Below, in pieces: positions 1 through 10,580 of a stretch of 64,000 nucleotides of DNA. The position numbers and the translations under genes are program-made. This stretch comes from Ustilago trichophora (taxonomy: Eukaryota > Basidiomycota > Ustilaginomycetes > Ustilaginales > Ustilaginaceae), in the NCBI GenBank assembly GCA_900323505.1, contig OOIN01000047.1:248001-312000 (forward strand). Direction: 5' to 3'. Below the pieces are notes generated by a model. The model had not been told where the DNA came from, did not search any database, and was given only the letters and a program-made list of their open reading frames with translations. The first letter of the stretch is position 1. Each line of letters starts with the position of its first letter.

Positions 1-832
1 TCCTGCAACTCATCTTTCCACCATGCAGTCCGATATTTTCACCTGTTGTTAGCATCAACTCATCCTTTCTTCAGACGCGGTCTTCAGATTGTTAATATCT
101 TCTGTGATTCACGTTCTCTGCCAAAGGTCCACAAAGCCTCCGAACTCGTGTATGCGGTGCATGATTCTCGTTGTCAAGGCGTGAGAGTCGATGTTGAAAG
201 GGGCGGAGTGAAATTCGTGTGGCAGCTGTTGCAGATGATGGCTGCTGTCGTAAGAGGACTAGATTGCAGCTCTGCTTGAAGGCAGTCGAGCTTCTACATG
301 GTCGGACCAAGTCAAGATAGAATTCTTGGGCGTTCGAGCGGCGATTGCGTTGGAAGGCCAAGGATGCGGTGCACGTGAGGTCTGCTGCTCGAGTCGTTCT
401 GCACGGATGAGGCGTGATCTGCTGGTGTGCAAGGTCCACAGAGGCCAAGGCATAAGCAAGAGAGGTGCGGCGGTCTGCCTGAGCAACAGCGACACTCATA
501 AGTGTAGTGTCGAGTGGTTCTGCGCGCAGAGTACATTGCGCAACGGGATGTGTGACTTCCCAGAATTGGGCAAAGTGAATTTCGAAAAGCACGTCGCTTT
601 GTCGACAGCGCTTTCTCTTTCTTTCTCTCCCTCTTTCTTTCTTTCTTTCTTTCGCGGCTTGCGCTCTCTAGCCAACGATTAGCGCAGTGACACATTGGAT
701 TCAGCTTCTCTTCTTCTCACCTTCCTCTGCACATCATCCCTGACCAGCTCCTTCCCGAACTACAACAATCGTTTGGCAGACTTCGCTCACCGAATTCTCG
801 TGCCTTCTGTTGCAGCACAACAAAACCTCAAG
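1..832. other. Unassigned left edge
   Basis: No gene is recognised here. The minus strand has a 166-codon open frame (92-592) whose composition shows no domain, signal or repeat; I treat it as chance. A pyrimidine tract with a TTTC-type microsatellite lies at about 609-655. The stretch may include the 5' leader of the unresolved transcript that follows. Confidence 0.4.
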
Positions 833-1542
833 ATGACTGCCTATCAGTGTCAGGGCTTCATTCTAGCACCAACGCAACGCTCTGCGCGCAAGATGCTCTT
901 CTCTGCCCGCACAGCCAAGCCCCATTCTTGGGTCTCTGGACGACGCAATTGCAGCCTCGTCCAGCTCGTCCGGTTCGTTCAGCAGCGTAGCTTGGCTTGG
1001 TAGCAAGAATGATAAGGAGCCAGGACGAACTCAGTGAGGATCCACTTGAAGCCTCTTCAGCGCATATAGCCAAACTTTCCAAGTCAAATCGAACGTTTCA
1101 CATTTGGCCATCCAGAGCGGCTGTATGCCCCTCTTCCCTCCAAGTCGAAGCAGCTTCGGTCAAGTGCGGAGTGGATGGGTTGTCTGAGCATCCAGCAGCA
1201 CACTCGCTGTAAGGACTTTTCCCTGCACTCTTCCTGATGACGCTATCAACTGAAGATCGATCGACCACGGGACCAGACATAAGAGCGGTGGCTGCGGTGC
1301 CTTTCTGGAGCCTCAAGCCTTTCTGGAAAATTGCCTTTGCCGATCAAAGAGCTTTGCATCCCTACTTGAGCTCGCTGGTGTTGGGACTATATGCGGTACG
1401 TGTTTGGGTTGAAAGGGTCATTCGACCGCTGCCCTCATACTCCTCTCACACGGCCTCTTTGCAGTGTCGGATACATTGAGGCTGGCGCCGCCAGCAATGC
1501 ATGGCCAACCGAGCGAGGTCGGACATGATCAGGTGGCTATAT
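833..1542 (+). other. Possible spliced small gene or 5' leader, unresolved
   Basis: Several short open segments are separated by plausible GT-AG boundaries, such as a donor at 1396 (GTACGT) with an acceptor ending at 1464 (TTTGCAG), and a donor-like GTAAGG at 1209. An ATG at 1237 opens 50-odd codons containing a Trp-rich stretch and a hydrophobic segment (about 1357-1395). A different reading phase runs through the 1396-1464 intron to a TAG at 1540-1542. I cannot choose a single model, and no family is recognised. It may instead be the intron-containing 5' leader of the downstream regulator that starts at 1920. RNA-seq would settle this. Confidence 0.2.
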
Positions 1543-1919
1543 GCTAGCCTGGGAGACGGCAACGGCAGCCCAAAGACAGGCCGACCTCGTTTCACAGCCA
1601 ACGCAGCAGCAGCCTTTGACTTCACAATACGCTTCCGCTGGCGAGGATTGCTTGCCTACTAACTTTCTTCTTTTCTGCTCAAGAGATTCTAAGCGGCTTA
1701 TCGACGTCTCTTGTGATACAAATAGAGCCGTGAATCCTATCAGACCTCCTCCATTTTATTCCTCACGACAGATCCGAGCGACTGTCTCTCTACACCCTTC
1801 ACCTTTGCCATAGCTAAAGCCGTGGACGCCTCCCTTCCGCCGAGCTCTGTTCATCCTACAGGATCTCGTCAGACGACCTACTGGCTTGCTTCCTCATCCG
1901 ATTCGCTCTTTCCTCGAGC

Positions 1920-4080
1920 ATGCTTGCGTCGCAAGCAGCGATAGACTCTAACAAGGCTCCATCAGATTTCCATCGGCTCATTTCTTCCAGCCCCGTAAGC
2001 ATCAGCTCTGCATTACTGCTAACGATTAAGGGGATGAATCACGACAGCAGCTCACAAGTCAGCTCGGCACAAGGCTACATCGACCCTAAGAGTGCCCTCA
2101 GCCCACCTTCTTGTGACCCTCTCGGACAAGGCGCACTTCTGTCGTCTTCACAGATCAGCCAGTCCGAAGAAGACCAGTTGCGCGGAAGAGTCGGCGACCT
2201 GCCTGCCGCCATCATTCCACAAGCTGACTTCATCCTCTCTTCTTGCGACGAAGACGCTGAAGGCGAGCCGGACGAGTCTTTTCAGTCGGAGCACTCATTT
2301 TGGATGACGCATCCTGGTGACACGAGTGCCAGTACCATCGCTACTCTCGATGTTGACGAGCCACCAATCCCCCTTATTGGTAGAGATGGGACGTGGAAAG
2401 GCGTCCAGTCGCTACTCTCGACGACGCGCGACGACAAGCAAGACAAACAGTCCGTTACAGATGACGACTCACAGCCGGTCCGTCCTCTCACCGATGCAAA
2501 CAAGATTAGCGAGCCGACTCTCCTGTACAGCACTCCTTCAAGAAGAGCACGCCAAAAGCCAGCTTCCTCCATCACCGGGAGCACTGTTGGAGAGACTTCT
2601 CGTTCAGAAGGTCAGAAGCAAACAAAGGAAGGGGACGATGCCCAGCCAGAGCGTCCTGGATCGAGCAAACGCTCTTCACCTACGAAGGGAGCTAGCAGAC
2701 GACAGCCCAAGCGGTCCAAATTGAGCAAAAGTGCAGCTCTCAGTAGCTCTATTGGATCTGAGCATCATCGAGACGATGGAGATGCAAGCAGTGAAAGTGG
2801 CAGTGTTTCAGGCAGCAAAAGTGCCCCCTCGCCAGCTTCGTCTACGGGGAGGTACAAGTTGAGGAAGAAGGACAGCGTACTCACGCGGAGCCTAGCAGCG
2901 CTGCTCACACCCCCTCGAGACAAGCTGCCGCAATCCTCCCTTGATGCTGTGAATGGCTCTGCAAAGTGGCTTGATCACATTGATCAAGAGCTAAACTCGG
3001 AACCGGAAGCGGCTCGGCAACCTTCGCCCTCCCCTGAAGAAGAAGAGGAAGATGTGAAGCCAGACATGGCTGAAGGAAATGGTGCCGAGGGCACATCAGC
3101 AGAATGGGACGAGCTCGATCCAGATTCCGCCAGGCCGGTGACAGTCAGAGATAAGGGCAGACGCGCTTTTCCCGCCGAATGGGAGACACATCCAGACTTT
3201 CCCTTGCTCTACCAGCGATACTGCGTCCCATCCTCTGTCAGTCCAGAGGTGCTCGAGATGCTGCTCCGGGGGCTGAATTTTGCGAAGTAAGTTCTTGATT
3301 TGGTCGAAGCATGCTGTGAATTGTTTAGCTTAGAACGGCTTTTCTACGTCTCTTCATCCTTTGGGCATGCAGCGTTGATGAAGAGTTCCACGAGATTGTT
3401 GACCGAGCTCAAACCGTTCAAGGTACCTTCAACAAGCCTCGATCCATCTTGGATCTGTACACGCCGCGCTTCGTCAAGGGAGTCGGTGTGCAGAAAGTCG
3501 GCATGTGTCCTATTTGGTAAGTCGAGCTTTTGCTACTGTTGCAGGCGATGGAGCAAGTGCTGACCAGTCAAATTTCATGGATACCGCAGCTACGAAGATG
3601 GCAGGGTCAAATTCCTCAAGACCAAGTTTTCAGGTAAGCTTCTTCCCAACGAGTTTCTTCTATGCCAGCATCGCATTGACCTTTTGCGATCATCCTGTCT
3701 CTGGAACAGCCTACAACTATCACATGCAGAACTTTCATGGCGTCTCTGCACTTACAGGCCTCCCCTTCACCCCTCCATCCAAATTCCGCACCAAAGCACG
3801 GCCAAACGCCAAGCCAAAAGAGCGCAAAGAGCTCGTCCAAGGATTCTGTCACTCGTGCAACAAGTACATCGATATTCAAGGTCCAAAGCAGACCGAGGTG
3901 AAAGTGGCAGAGATTTACTGGTGGAAACACGCACAGGTGTGTCATCGGGGTGCGGGGGTGCCTGAGGGCGTGAGTGGGTATTTTGTAGAGAATGTGTGGT
4001 TCGAGAGAGTTTGCAGTGTGCTAGAGTTGATCGATGGGTTGGAAGGGGAATTACGGAAGTTGCTCGCTGGTAATAAGTAG
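1920..4080 (+). CDS. Rua1_C-domain zinc-binding regulator
   Basis: Four exons (1920-3286, 3373-3516, 3590-3633, 3710-4080) join in frame to about 641 aa; all three introns are GT-AG (GTAAGT, GTAAGT, GTAAGC donors). The first 430 residues are low-complexity, Ser/Pro/acid-rich, with basic Lys/Arg patches suggestive of nuclear import. The C-terminal 160 residues form the conserved part: a CPIC pair created across the second splice junction, then the MQNFHG and GLPF-PP segments, a CHSC pair near residue 565 and a WWKHAQVCH segment. This matches the Rua1 C-terminal domain family; the founder, Rua1 of Ustilago maydis, activates the ustilagic acid glycolipid cluster. No glycolipid genes lie nearby, so this is probably a paralogue with an unknown target set. 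Domain call firm, function inferred. Confidence 0.8.
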
Positions 4081-4540
4081 GGATTCAAAGATGGGAGAGT
4101 AGATGGGTGATCAGAGATGGTGGCAATGCGTACACATGGTTTCCGGATAGATTTCGTGGCTCTGTTGGCTTTTCAATGTAGATTCGGGTTGGTGTCTTGA
4201 CAGACTGTGTTTGATGTAGTAACCTTTGCATACAAGAGTGAACAGCCTCCGAGCAAAACAAAAGGAAACTGAGAGATGTGAGAATTCATTGCATTACGTG
4301 GCGACAACCCAAATGATGACAAGAGATAACGTTGAATGAAGGAAAGCAGATGCAACAACGTCGATAAACAAAGATGGTCTCACTGAAATTGAGCAAGGTG
4401 AAGGCGAAACGAGGACATCTTTCGGCTTGGGCCATTCTCCATGTGTGTCCTGATGTTATATGGCTTGGCGTGCGGGAAGCGAAAGAAGACCTTTGTCTGT
4501 CCCAACGTGAAAAGTACCGCATCAGCCGCATACCTATCCC
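4081..4540. other. Convergent 3' intergenic region
   Basis: This lies between the end of the Rua1_C gene (+) and the end of the membrane-protein gene (-). It should hold both 3' UTRs. No open frame, RNA gene or repeat stands out. Confidence 0.5.
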
Positions 4541-6700
4541 TCACCTCGCTCTTCTCCAAGGAGCCTCTCTAACGGCACTATACAATCCGTGTGGACCCAT
4601 GTGCTGATACCTCTGAACCCAACCTTCCACCCTCCGCCTCATGGCCGCAAACCCGACCAGCCCTACCACAACCAAGAGATACAAGGTAATAATGGATTGA
4701 TCCTTATAGCTATCCCTCTCAAAACACTTTGCCCAAACATCGCCTTCGAATCCGGTGCCCACATCGTGATCGGTATGCTCGAGCTTTGCGCCTTTGCACA
4801 TATCGAGTCCCTGATCGAGGCAAAATTGACGAGTGCACGTGGAGCAGGGTTTCGAAGGGTCCAAAGGGGAGTAAAGGGGAACGAGGGTCGAGTTGGTTTG
4901 AAAGCATGTGCACTTGCAGAGGTGAAGATGGCGCGAATTTTGGCGTGGGGCGACTGTGTCGCGGGTGTAGAAGGTGGGGTTGAGCGATGTCAGGGACAGA
5001 GATGAGGGTGAAGGGGAAGCCGAAGGGGTGGCACATGTTGGGGTGACAAGCGCGAGAAAGAATGAGAGCAGCGTCAAGAGGGTGAGAGTGGTGGTTGAGA
5101 GAAAGGTGGTGCGTCGCGGTGAGCGAGATCGAGAGCGAGAGCGGGAGCCGGAGGAGCGGCGTGACGGAGTGGTGGAAGAGGGGGTTGAGACGATGGTTGG
5201 CGACTCTAAGTCTTGGCTTTCGTCCACATGAGTGGTTGTCGACGCGGCAGTGTTGGCGTTGGTAGACGTGACTCGCTGTCGAGCAAGCATTTCTGCAAAC
5301 GCCTGACCAAGCTCGTTGGTCATTCCCTCGTCAGTCTCTTGACCCGTGATGCCAAGGTCGGCATCATGCGAAGTGGCAGACCGAGGCTGTTGTGACGCGG
5401 ACGTGGACGTGGACGCTGACGGATTACGAAGACGGGAGAGCTCGTCAAACATGCCCTGCATCAGCGACTGCCTTTGGGTTGAGCTCTCGGACGTCGCAGT
5501 TGCACGGGTAGATGCAGCGCTGGGAGTAGGCAACGATTCAGCGACACCGGAGCCCAAAGCTGTGGTGGCGGGGTCAGCACCTCGAGACTGGGCTGAAGCA
5601 TTGGTCAGGTGGATGGGTAGGTTGGAGAGGATGGAAGTGATGGCGGGAGCGAGGCCTTGCATGAGCTGTGGCTGAAGAGTGTGCAGAACTGAGCCGACGA
5701 TGTTGGTGGCGAGGGTAGAAGCTGTCAAAGGCTCGGAGAATGATGATTGAGCTGGTGGTGCTGTCAGGTTTGCCGAAGAGGTGTTGTGGATCAACTGAGG
5801 CTGCGGGACCTGCGCTCGTGGCTGGCTGGTAGTGGGCTGCGGCTGCGGCTGCGGCTGAGGCTGCTGTTGCTGTTGCTGAACAGTAGGTTCGCTTGGTGTG
5901 GCTGCAGCATCCGCTGAACGTGAAGCCTGGTGGTAGGCACGAACATCGGCATTGAGCCTTGTCAATTGTGAGATGAGGTCTTGAGCCGTCGGAGGAGCAT
6001 TCGAAGCACTGTTGCGTGTGGTGACCTCGGAGTAGGTGGGAGGAGCGTTTGCGGTACCGACACCTGCACTTGGTCCAGCTGGTGTTGCACTGAAGAGCAT
6101 CTCATCATCCACAATAATGTGAATATGAATCGGTTCAATGCGAAACTCGATGAAAGGAGCCCTGTCTGATTCGCGGGTTGTAGAGGAGGTAGGATGGGCT
6201 CTGAAAAAGAAGGTGGAGACCCATTCTTGCCAATCCTGGTCGTTTTCGATGAGAACGCGAATGCCTTCAATGTTGACGGTGATGGCGCGAATCTGGTCTT
6301 CCGAGATTCTCCATCGTTGAGCGAGGAGTTGTTTGAAGTTGTCGCGCCTGCCACGGGCTAAGAAAGAGTTGTAAACAGCATCGATGGTGATGCACTTGAC
6401 AAAGTCCTCGTCGTTCTCGCAGAGCGAGTGTCTGCTGTGTGGAAGTGCAGAGGCAGGGAGATGAACAAAAGCTGGAAACTTGACTCTGCCAGCTTCGGAG
6501 CTTGCCCACAGTTGCGAGTTCTGGCAGGTCCTCATGTTGGCACCCAAACGACAAGTGAGCGTCGTTGTATTGAAGAGGCAACAGAGGTCGATGGTGGAGA
6601 AGCAACCAAGACCCTGAATGAGCTGCGTTGCCACGCTCCTCTGATGGATTGGTGGTCTAACACAATGAAAATATGGGTTAAATCGGGCTGGCCTGTGCAT
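4541..6700 (-). CDS. Fused PB1-like / disordered / Cys-rich membrane protein
   Basis: One uninterrupted frame of 719 aa from the ATG at 6700; a second in-frame ATG at 6535 would give 664 aa and removes a poorly conserved-looking leader, so the start is uncertain. Parts in order: a folded-looking 100-residue N-terminal segment (start ...VKCITIDAVY..., end ...IEFRIEP) whose length and strand-helix pattern resemble a PB1 or ubiquitin-like fold; a long Ser/Thr/Gln-rich region with a Gln-Pro repeat; an RS-rich patch (SRSRSRSRSPRR); a hydrophobic segment; a Cys-rich block with CKCTC, PCSTCTRQFC and MCKGA motifs; a second membrane span near the C-terminus (SIITLYLLVVVGLVGFAAM). I recall the Cys-rich plus C-terminal span as a small conserved fungal membrane protein of unknown role. 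Function unknown. Confidence 0.75.
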   Translation of the reverse strand: MHRPARFNPYFHCVRPPIHQRSVATQLIQGLGCFSTIDLCCLFNTTTLTCRLGANMRTCQNSQLWASSEAGRVKFPAFVHLPASALPHSRHSLCENDEDFVKCITIDAVYNSFLARGRRDNFKQLLAQRWRISEDQIRAITVNIEGIRVLIENDQDWQEWVSTFFFRAHPTSSTTRESDRAPFIEFRIEPIHIHIIVDDEMLFSATPAGPSAGVGTANAPPTYSEVTTRNSASNAPPTAQDLISQLTRLNADVRAYHQASRSADAAATPSEPTVQQQQQQPQPQPQPQPTTSQPRAQVPQPQLIHNTSSANLTAPPAQSSFSEPLTASTLATNIVGSVLHTLQPQLMQGLAPAITSILSNLPIHLTNASAQSRGADPATTALGSGVAESLPTPSAASTRATATSESSTQRQSLMQGMFDELSRLRNPSASTSTSASQQPRSATSHDADLGITGQETDEGMTNELGQAFAEMLARQRVTSTNANTAASTTTHVDESQDLESPTIVSTPSSTTPSRRSSGSRSRSRSRSPRRTTFLSTTTLTLLTLLSFFLALVTPTCATPSASPSPSSLSLTSLNPTFYTRDTVAPRQNSRHLHLCKCTCFQTNSTLVPLYSPLDPSKPCSTCTRQFCLDQGLDMCKGAKLEHTDHDVGTGFEGDVWAKCFERDSYKDQSIITLYLLVVVGLVGFAAMRRRVEGWVQRYQHMGPHGLYSAVREAPWRRAR

Positions 6701-6965
6701 CGATAAAGTAGGAATTGGTTAATTTCAGCACAGCATCCTAGCACAGCACAGCTGAACACAGCACGGATCAAGTCAAGCGCAGCAACAGCAGCACCACACA
6801 CCACACAGAGGCTTTTTTGCTATTCACGGATTGATGCATCGTTGGATGCGAATGCTCTCTCTCTCTATCTACAGTTTCTTTCCTTTCATTCAACATCATC
6901 CATTCTTCATCTCGAACCCATCCACCACCAACTTTTTTCCAACAAATACAAACACAACCTCAAAC
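6701..6965. promoter_or_regulatory. Short divergent promoter
   Basis: This 265-bp interval separates the starts of the membrane-protein gene (-) and the BAR-protein gene (+), so it probably drives both. It contains an imperfect AGCAC pentanucleotide array (about 6727-6765) and a CT-rich tract (about 6855-6895) just upstream of the BAR gene, typical of fungal promoters and leaders. No TATA box is evident. Confidence 0.5.
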
Positions 6966-8052
6966 ATGGATCAGTGGAAGAAATTCGCCAACAACGTCAC
7001 CAGCAATGTCGGACCTCAGTTCCAGAACATTGGCAAGACTTTTGGCAACTTGAACCAGCAAGCTCGCGAGCGTTTTGGCGCCGTTGACCAAGAAGACATC
7101 ACCGAGTTGCCTCAGGAGTACAAGGATTTGGAACGCCGCGTTGATGCCCTCAAGAATGTCCATACCGGCTTGATCAAGGTCGCCAAGGTCTACGAAACCG
7201 AGAGCTACGACTATCCTGTAAGAAATCCTTATCCATCCATGAGATTGTTCCATCACCAGCGTCACTGACTCTTCTTTCTTTTTGTTCTCTTTATTCATCT
7301 TGCAGACCCAGCTGCAGGAGAGCATCACTCAGCTCTCAGCTACCGTTGGCCACAGTGTCACCTCGTGGGCTGCCAGTGCGACTCGGGGAACAAACCTTCC
7401 CAAGGTCTCCCCCACCGCCCGCCCTCAGAAGGTCAACAAGACCCTTCACCACGCTCTCTCCCGCGCTGCCGCCAGTGGAGCCCTTCAACTCGGCGCAGAC
7501 CCTTCCAACCTCTCTGGTCTGCCCAACCTCGACACTGCCACAGCTCCCGGTTCCGAACCTGCCCCCAAGGATGATTCCAAGCTTGGCGAAGCCCTTCAGA
7601 AGTTTGCCATTGCCGAAGACCGTCTCGGCAACGCCCGCTTGACACAGGATGACCAGATCACTCAGGGCTTCAACGTTCCCTTTAACTCGTTTGGCGCCCA
7701 GATCCAGCTCGCCATGAAGGCGCGCCAGAGCGTCACCGATGCACGTCTCCATCTCGATAGCTGGAGACAGAGCTTAAAGTCGGCCGAAAACGCCGGTGCC
7801 GCCGCCAAGCTCGAACAGTACAGAACCGAGGTAGAACAGGCAGAAGATAAGCTCGTCGCCGCTACAGAGGAAGCCATCAGCTTGATGAAGCAGGTTCTCG
7901 AAAATCCAGAGCCTATCAAAAGCCTCAGTGCCTTTGTCAAGGCTCAGGCCGAATATCACGCCGCCGCAGCTCAACTCCTCTCATCGGTCCAGCAGGAATT
8001 GGCACAGCTTGCAACTTCGGTCGAGAGCGACTACCGTCTTTCGCGCGGCTAG
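6966..8052 (+). CDS. GVP36: BAR-domain protein, Gvp36 type
   Basis: Two exons (6966-7217 and 7306-8052) join in phase 0 to 332 aa, close to the 326 aa of yeast Gvp36. The protein starts MDQWKKFANN and is almost wholly alpha-helical with long charged heptad stretches (for example LEQYRTEVEQAEDKLVAATEE), as expected for a BAR dimer that senses or makes membrane curvature. Gvp36-type proteins act at Golgi and endosomal membranes and in endocytosis. The intron has donor GTAAGA and acceptor TTGCAG. A hydrophilic linker with Ala/Pro/Asp (about residues 150-190) splits the helical regions. It is transcribed divergently from the membrane-protein gene. A (CA)n run lies in its 3' UTR. Confidence 0.85.
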
Positions 8053-8076
8053 ACGTACGCATTTGTCCATCACACA

Positions 8077-8098
8077 CACACACACACACACCTCTATT
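8077..8098. repeat. (CA)n microsatellite in 3' UTR
   Basis: About ten CA dinucleotides lie shortly after the stop of the BAR-protein gene, in the short convergent gap before the aminotransferase gene. Confidence 0.85.
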
Positions 8099-8232
8099 GT
8101 TGTCATGCCTCTTACGCTTTGTGTATATGAATTTCGAAACCGTTGCCAATCTTTTTTCTAGCGTAGTGTACCCATGTGTTGAAAAAGTGCTGACAGAAAG
8201 CCTAATTCTACAGGTTTCCATGACCTTGTCTT

Positions 8233-9878
8233 TCACTGGGGGATTTCCAGTTTCGCCTCGGTCCAGGCCTCCTGGACGACCTCTCTGAGCCTTATGAAAG
8301 CGGTATCTACGTGTTCTAGGGGGACCTGGCTGAAACTGGTCCTTACGTAGGCGCTGGTCTTTTTGGCACCATTTCCCGAGGGAGGTTTAAACGCGACACC
8401 TGGAAGTGCAAGTACACCGGCTGCTTTAGCTTTATTGCTGATCAGATCAAAGCTATCACCTTGGGCCGATTCGGCTGTTGGGGGTAGGACAAGATTGATC
8501 CACAAAAACATGCCTGCTGTGGGACGGGTCCAGGAGGCAATGGGTGGTTTTTGAGCCGTGAGGATGCGCGTCGCGGCGCTTTCAAAGGCTTCCAGTCGAT
8601 CCTGTGTTGGCAAAGTCGCCGTCAAAAATGATGGCGAGATAGGTGTTTGTGTCAATTGAGAAATCTGCGAGCAAAAAAAAAGGAAATTGAAGAGGGGCAC
8701 TTTCAAAGGTGGCTTCAACATACCTGGTAGAATCTCGCCACGCCATCGGCATGCCTCAAAAATCCCTCGATGCCCCACTTGTTCAACAGCGCATAGGCAA
8801 TCGCCTGACTGGTTCCGCTAGTCTGAAGATTTCTACTGCTCGTATCCAAATCAATCGCATCCAAGATCTCGTTTGGACCTGTGACGAATCCCAACCGCAA
8901 TCCTGCACTTAGGATCTTGCTAAAGCTATCGAATCGTACCACCCTGCCCACACCACCGTTTTCCTTGTCGGCTTCGAGCTGGAAGTAGCTCTTGCCTCTC
9001 TGTCGCGTTACGGGGTCAGCATCGGCGGTGAGACCGGAGAAGGAAAGAAAGTAGTAAGGGTCATCCTCGAGAAGCAACATGTTATGCTTGCCAACGATGG
9101 ATAGGATTTGGCGCTTGCGGTCGTCAGAGGCGGATGTGCCGGATGGATTGGCTCCTGTTGGGGTGGTGTAGAGGAATTTGGGAAAGCGATGGGAGGACGT
9201 GGTGGGGTTGGTGGTCCAGTTGGTGAGGAGGTTGTCGAGCGAGGATGGTTCTACGCCTTGATCATCTGTGGATGCTTCGAACATTTGCGCTTTGTGCGAG
9301 ACCAAGCTCGGCAGGATGCCACTGCATGCGTGGTACAGAGGTGTAGTGTGAGACGATCATCAGTCCTCTAGAGTACAATACATGGCAAAATTTGGGTGAT
9401 GTACGGGATACGGAAGGCCAACTTACGAATACGCCGGGCTCTCGAGCACCACCGAATCGCCCTCATCGATCAATGCTTCAAAAGTCTTTGTCAAGAGATC
9501 CTGACTTCCATTACCAAAAGAGCATCTCCAAACCTCTCCCTTGCCGCCTTGTGTCAGTTTTTGCCTGTTGTGAACTTTGGACTGAAACTGCTCGATCCAA
9601 TCGACCAACTTTGGAATCCCACTCGTGGCAGAGTACTGCAGTGCAATGTCGAGATCGGAACCTTCGATAGATACGGTTTCGACCGTGTCGCCGTTGGGAC
9701 TGATCTCGGGTTTGAGCTCCAGAGTGATTCGTTGGAAAGGGAATGTGGTCGAGTTTGGTTTTCCGGATAGGAGAGATACCATACCTGGGATGAGTTCGGC
9801 GGGGAAGAGGGACCGGATTGCCGATGGCATCCGGTTGCGCGCCGAGTCAGAGAGTAGGGCCGAGTAGTCTAGCGTCAT
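8233..9878 (-). CDS. ARO8: PLP-dependent aromatic/2-aminoadipate aminotransferase
   Basis: Three exons on the minus strand (9878-9427, 9321-8724, 8664-8233) give 493 aa with all junctions in frame; donors are GTAAGT and GTATGT. Class I/II aminotransferase marks are in order: ESPAYSGILP across the first junction, YTTPTGANPSGTSAS (substrate loop), LLLEDDPYYFL (the Asp that contacts the PLP ring nitrogen), SFSK with the PLP-binding lysine, and the arginine-bearing C-terminal YVRTSF segment. These patterns fit the fungal Aro8/Aro9, kynurenine and 2-aminoadipate aminotransferase family, which transfers amino groups between aromatic amino acids or aminoadipate and 2-oxo acids. The exact substrate cannot be read from sequence. 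No targeting signal is clear, so a cytosolic enzyme is likely. The symbol denotes the family, not proven orthology. Confidence 0.85.
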
Positions 9879-10580
9879 TTCAGCGACGGTGGTGTTGATG
9901 CTGGTCTATGGTGTCGTCCAAGTCTATATGGAGATAAGATCCCTTGATAAGGGTACCGAAAGAAAGAAGGACCGACTGGGATACACAGAGACAGGTGTAT
10001 GAGTGTGGGGTTGTCGAATAAGAAGGAGAGTGGCAGCTTATGTACAGGCCAAGCTTGTGTGCACAGACCAATGTAAGCCAGATAGCCGGACTAGAACCCG
10101 GTGCAGATTCCCCTTGGACGGCTGTCAGAAACTGCAGCGTTGCCCACACCTCTTGTTGCCATGGAGCGATAGAATGGCCTTCTGAATGATGCTCGAGTAA
10201 GCTAGACCTCAAAACTGGAAGGATTGATACTGTGATGTTGCTCGATGTGATGATGTTGACGAGTGCAGGCTTGGGTTTGGGTGGGCTGATCGAGTCAGAG
10301 GGCTCACGCTTTTCGCAAACTCACCGAAAGTGTATTCGGCGAAAATCCGACAACTTTCTCGGGCAGCAAGCCTTCGTCTCGTGATTGCTCTCCTCATTTG
10401 GTCACGACTTTGGCAAGAATTTTTCTCTTGACTCACCCTCACACTCAGATGCTCATTCACACTATCATATTCAATCCATGGGCTCTTGTGCCAACAAGAT
10501 TCTCAAGCAATCCATTGTGATAAAGATCATTTTGCTATATCAACGAGTGAGATAAGGTGTACAATGCGTCATGTTGGATC
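9879..10580. other. Intergenic region upstream of aminotransferase
   Basis: About 700 bp between the aminotransferase start and the OTC stop, both on the minus strand. It should contain the promoter and leader of the former and the 3' UTR of the latter. A 110-codon minus frame (9880-10212) shows no protein features. A T-arm-like string near 10090-10105 does not fold into a tRNA. Confidence 0.5.

Noticed and set aside
10060..10160. tRNA-like T-arm string on the minus strand (GGGTTCTAGTCC)
   Set aside because: The T stem needs a mismatch or an eight-base loop and no acceptor stem pairs, so no cloverleaf forms.
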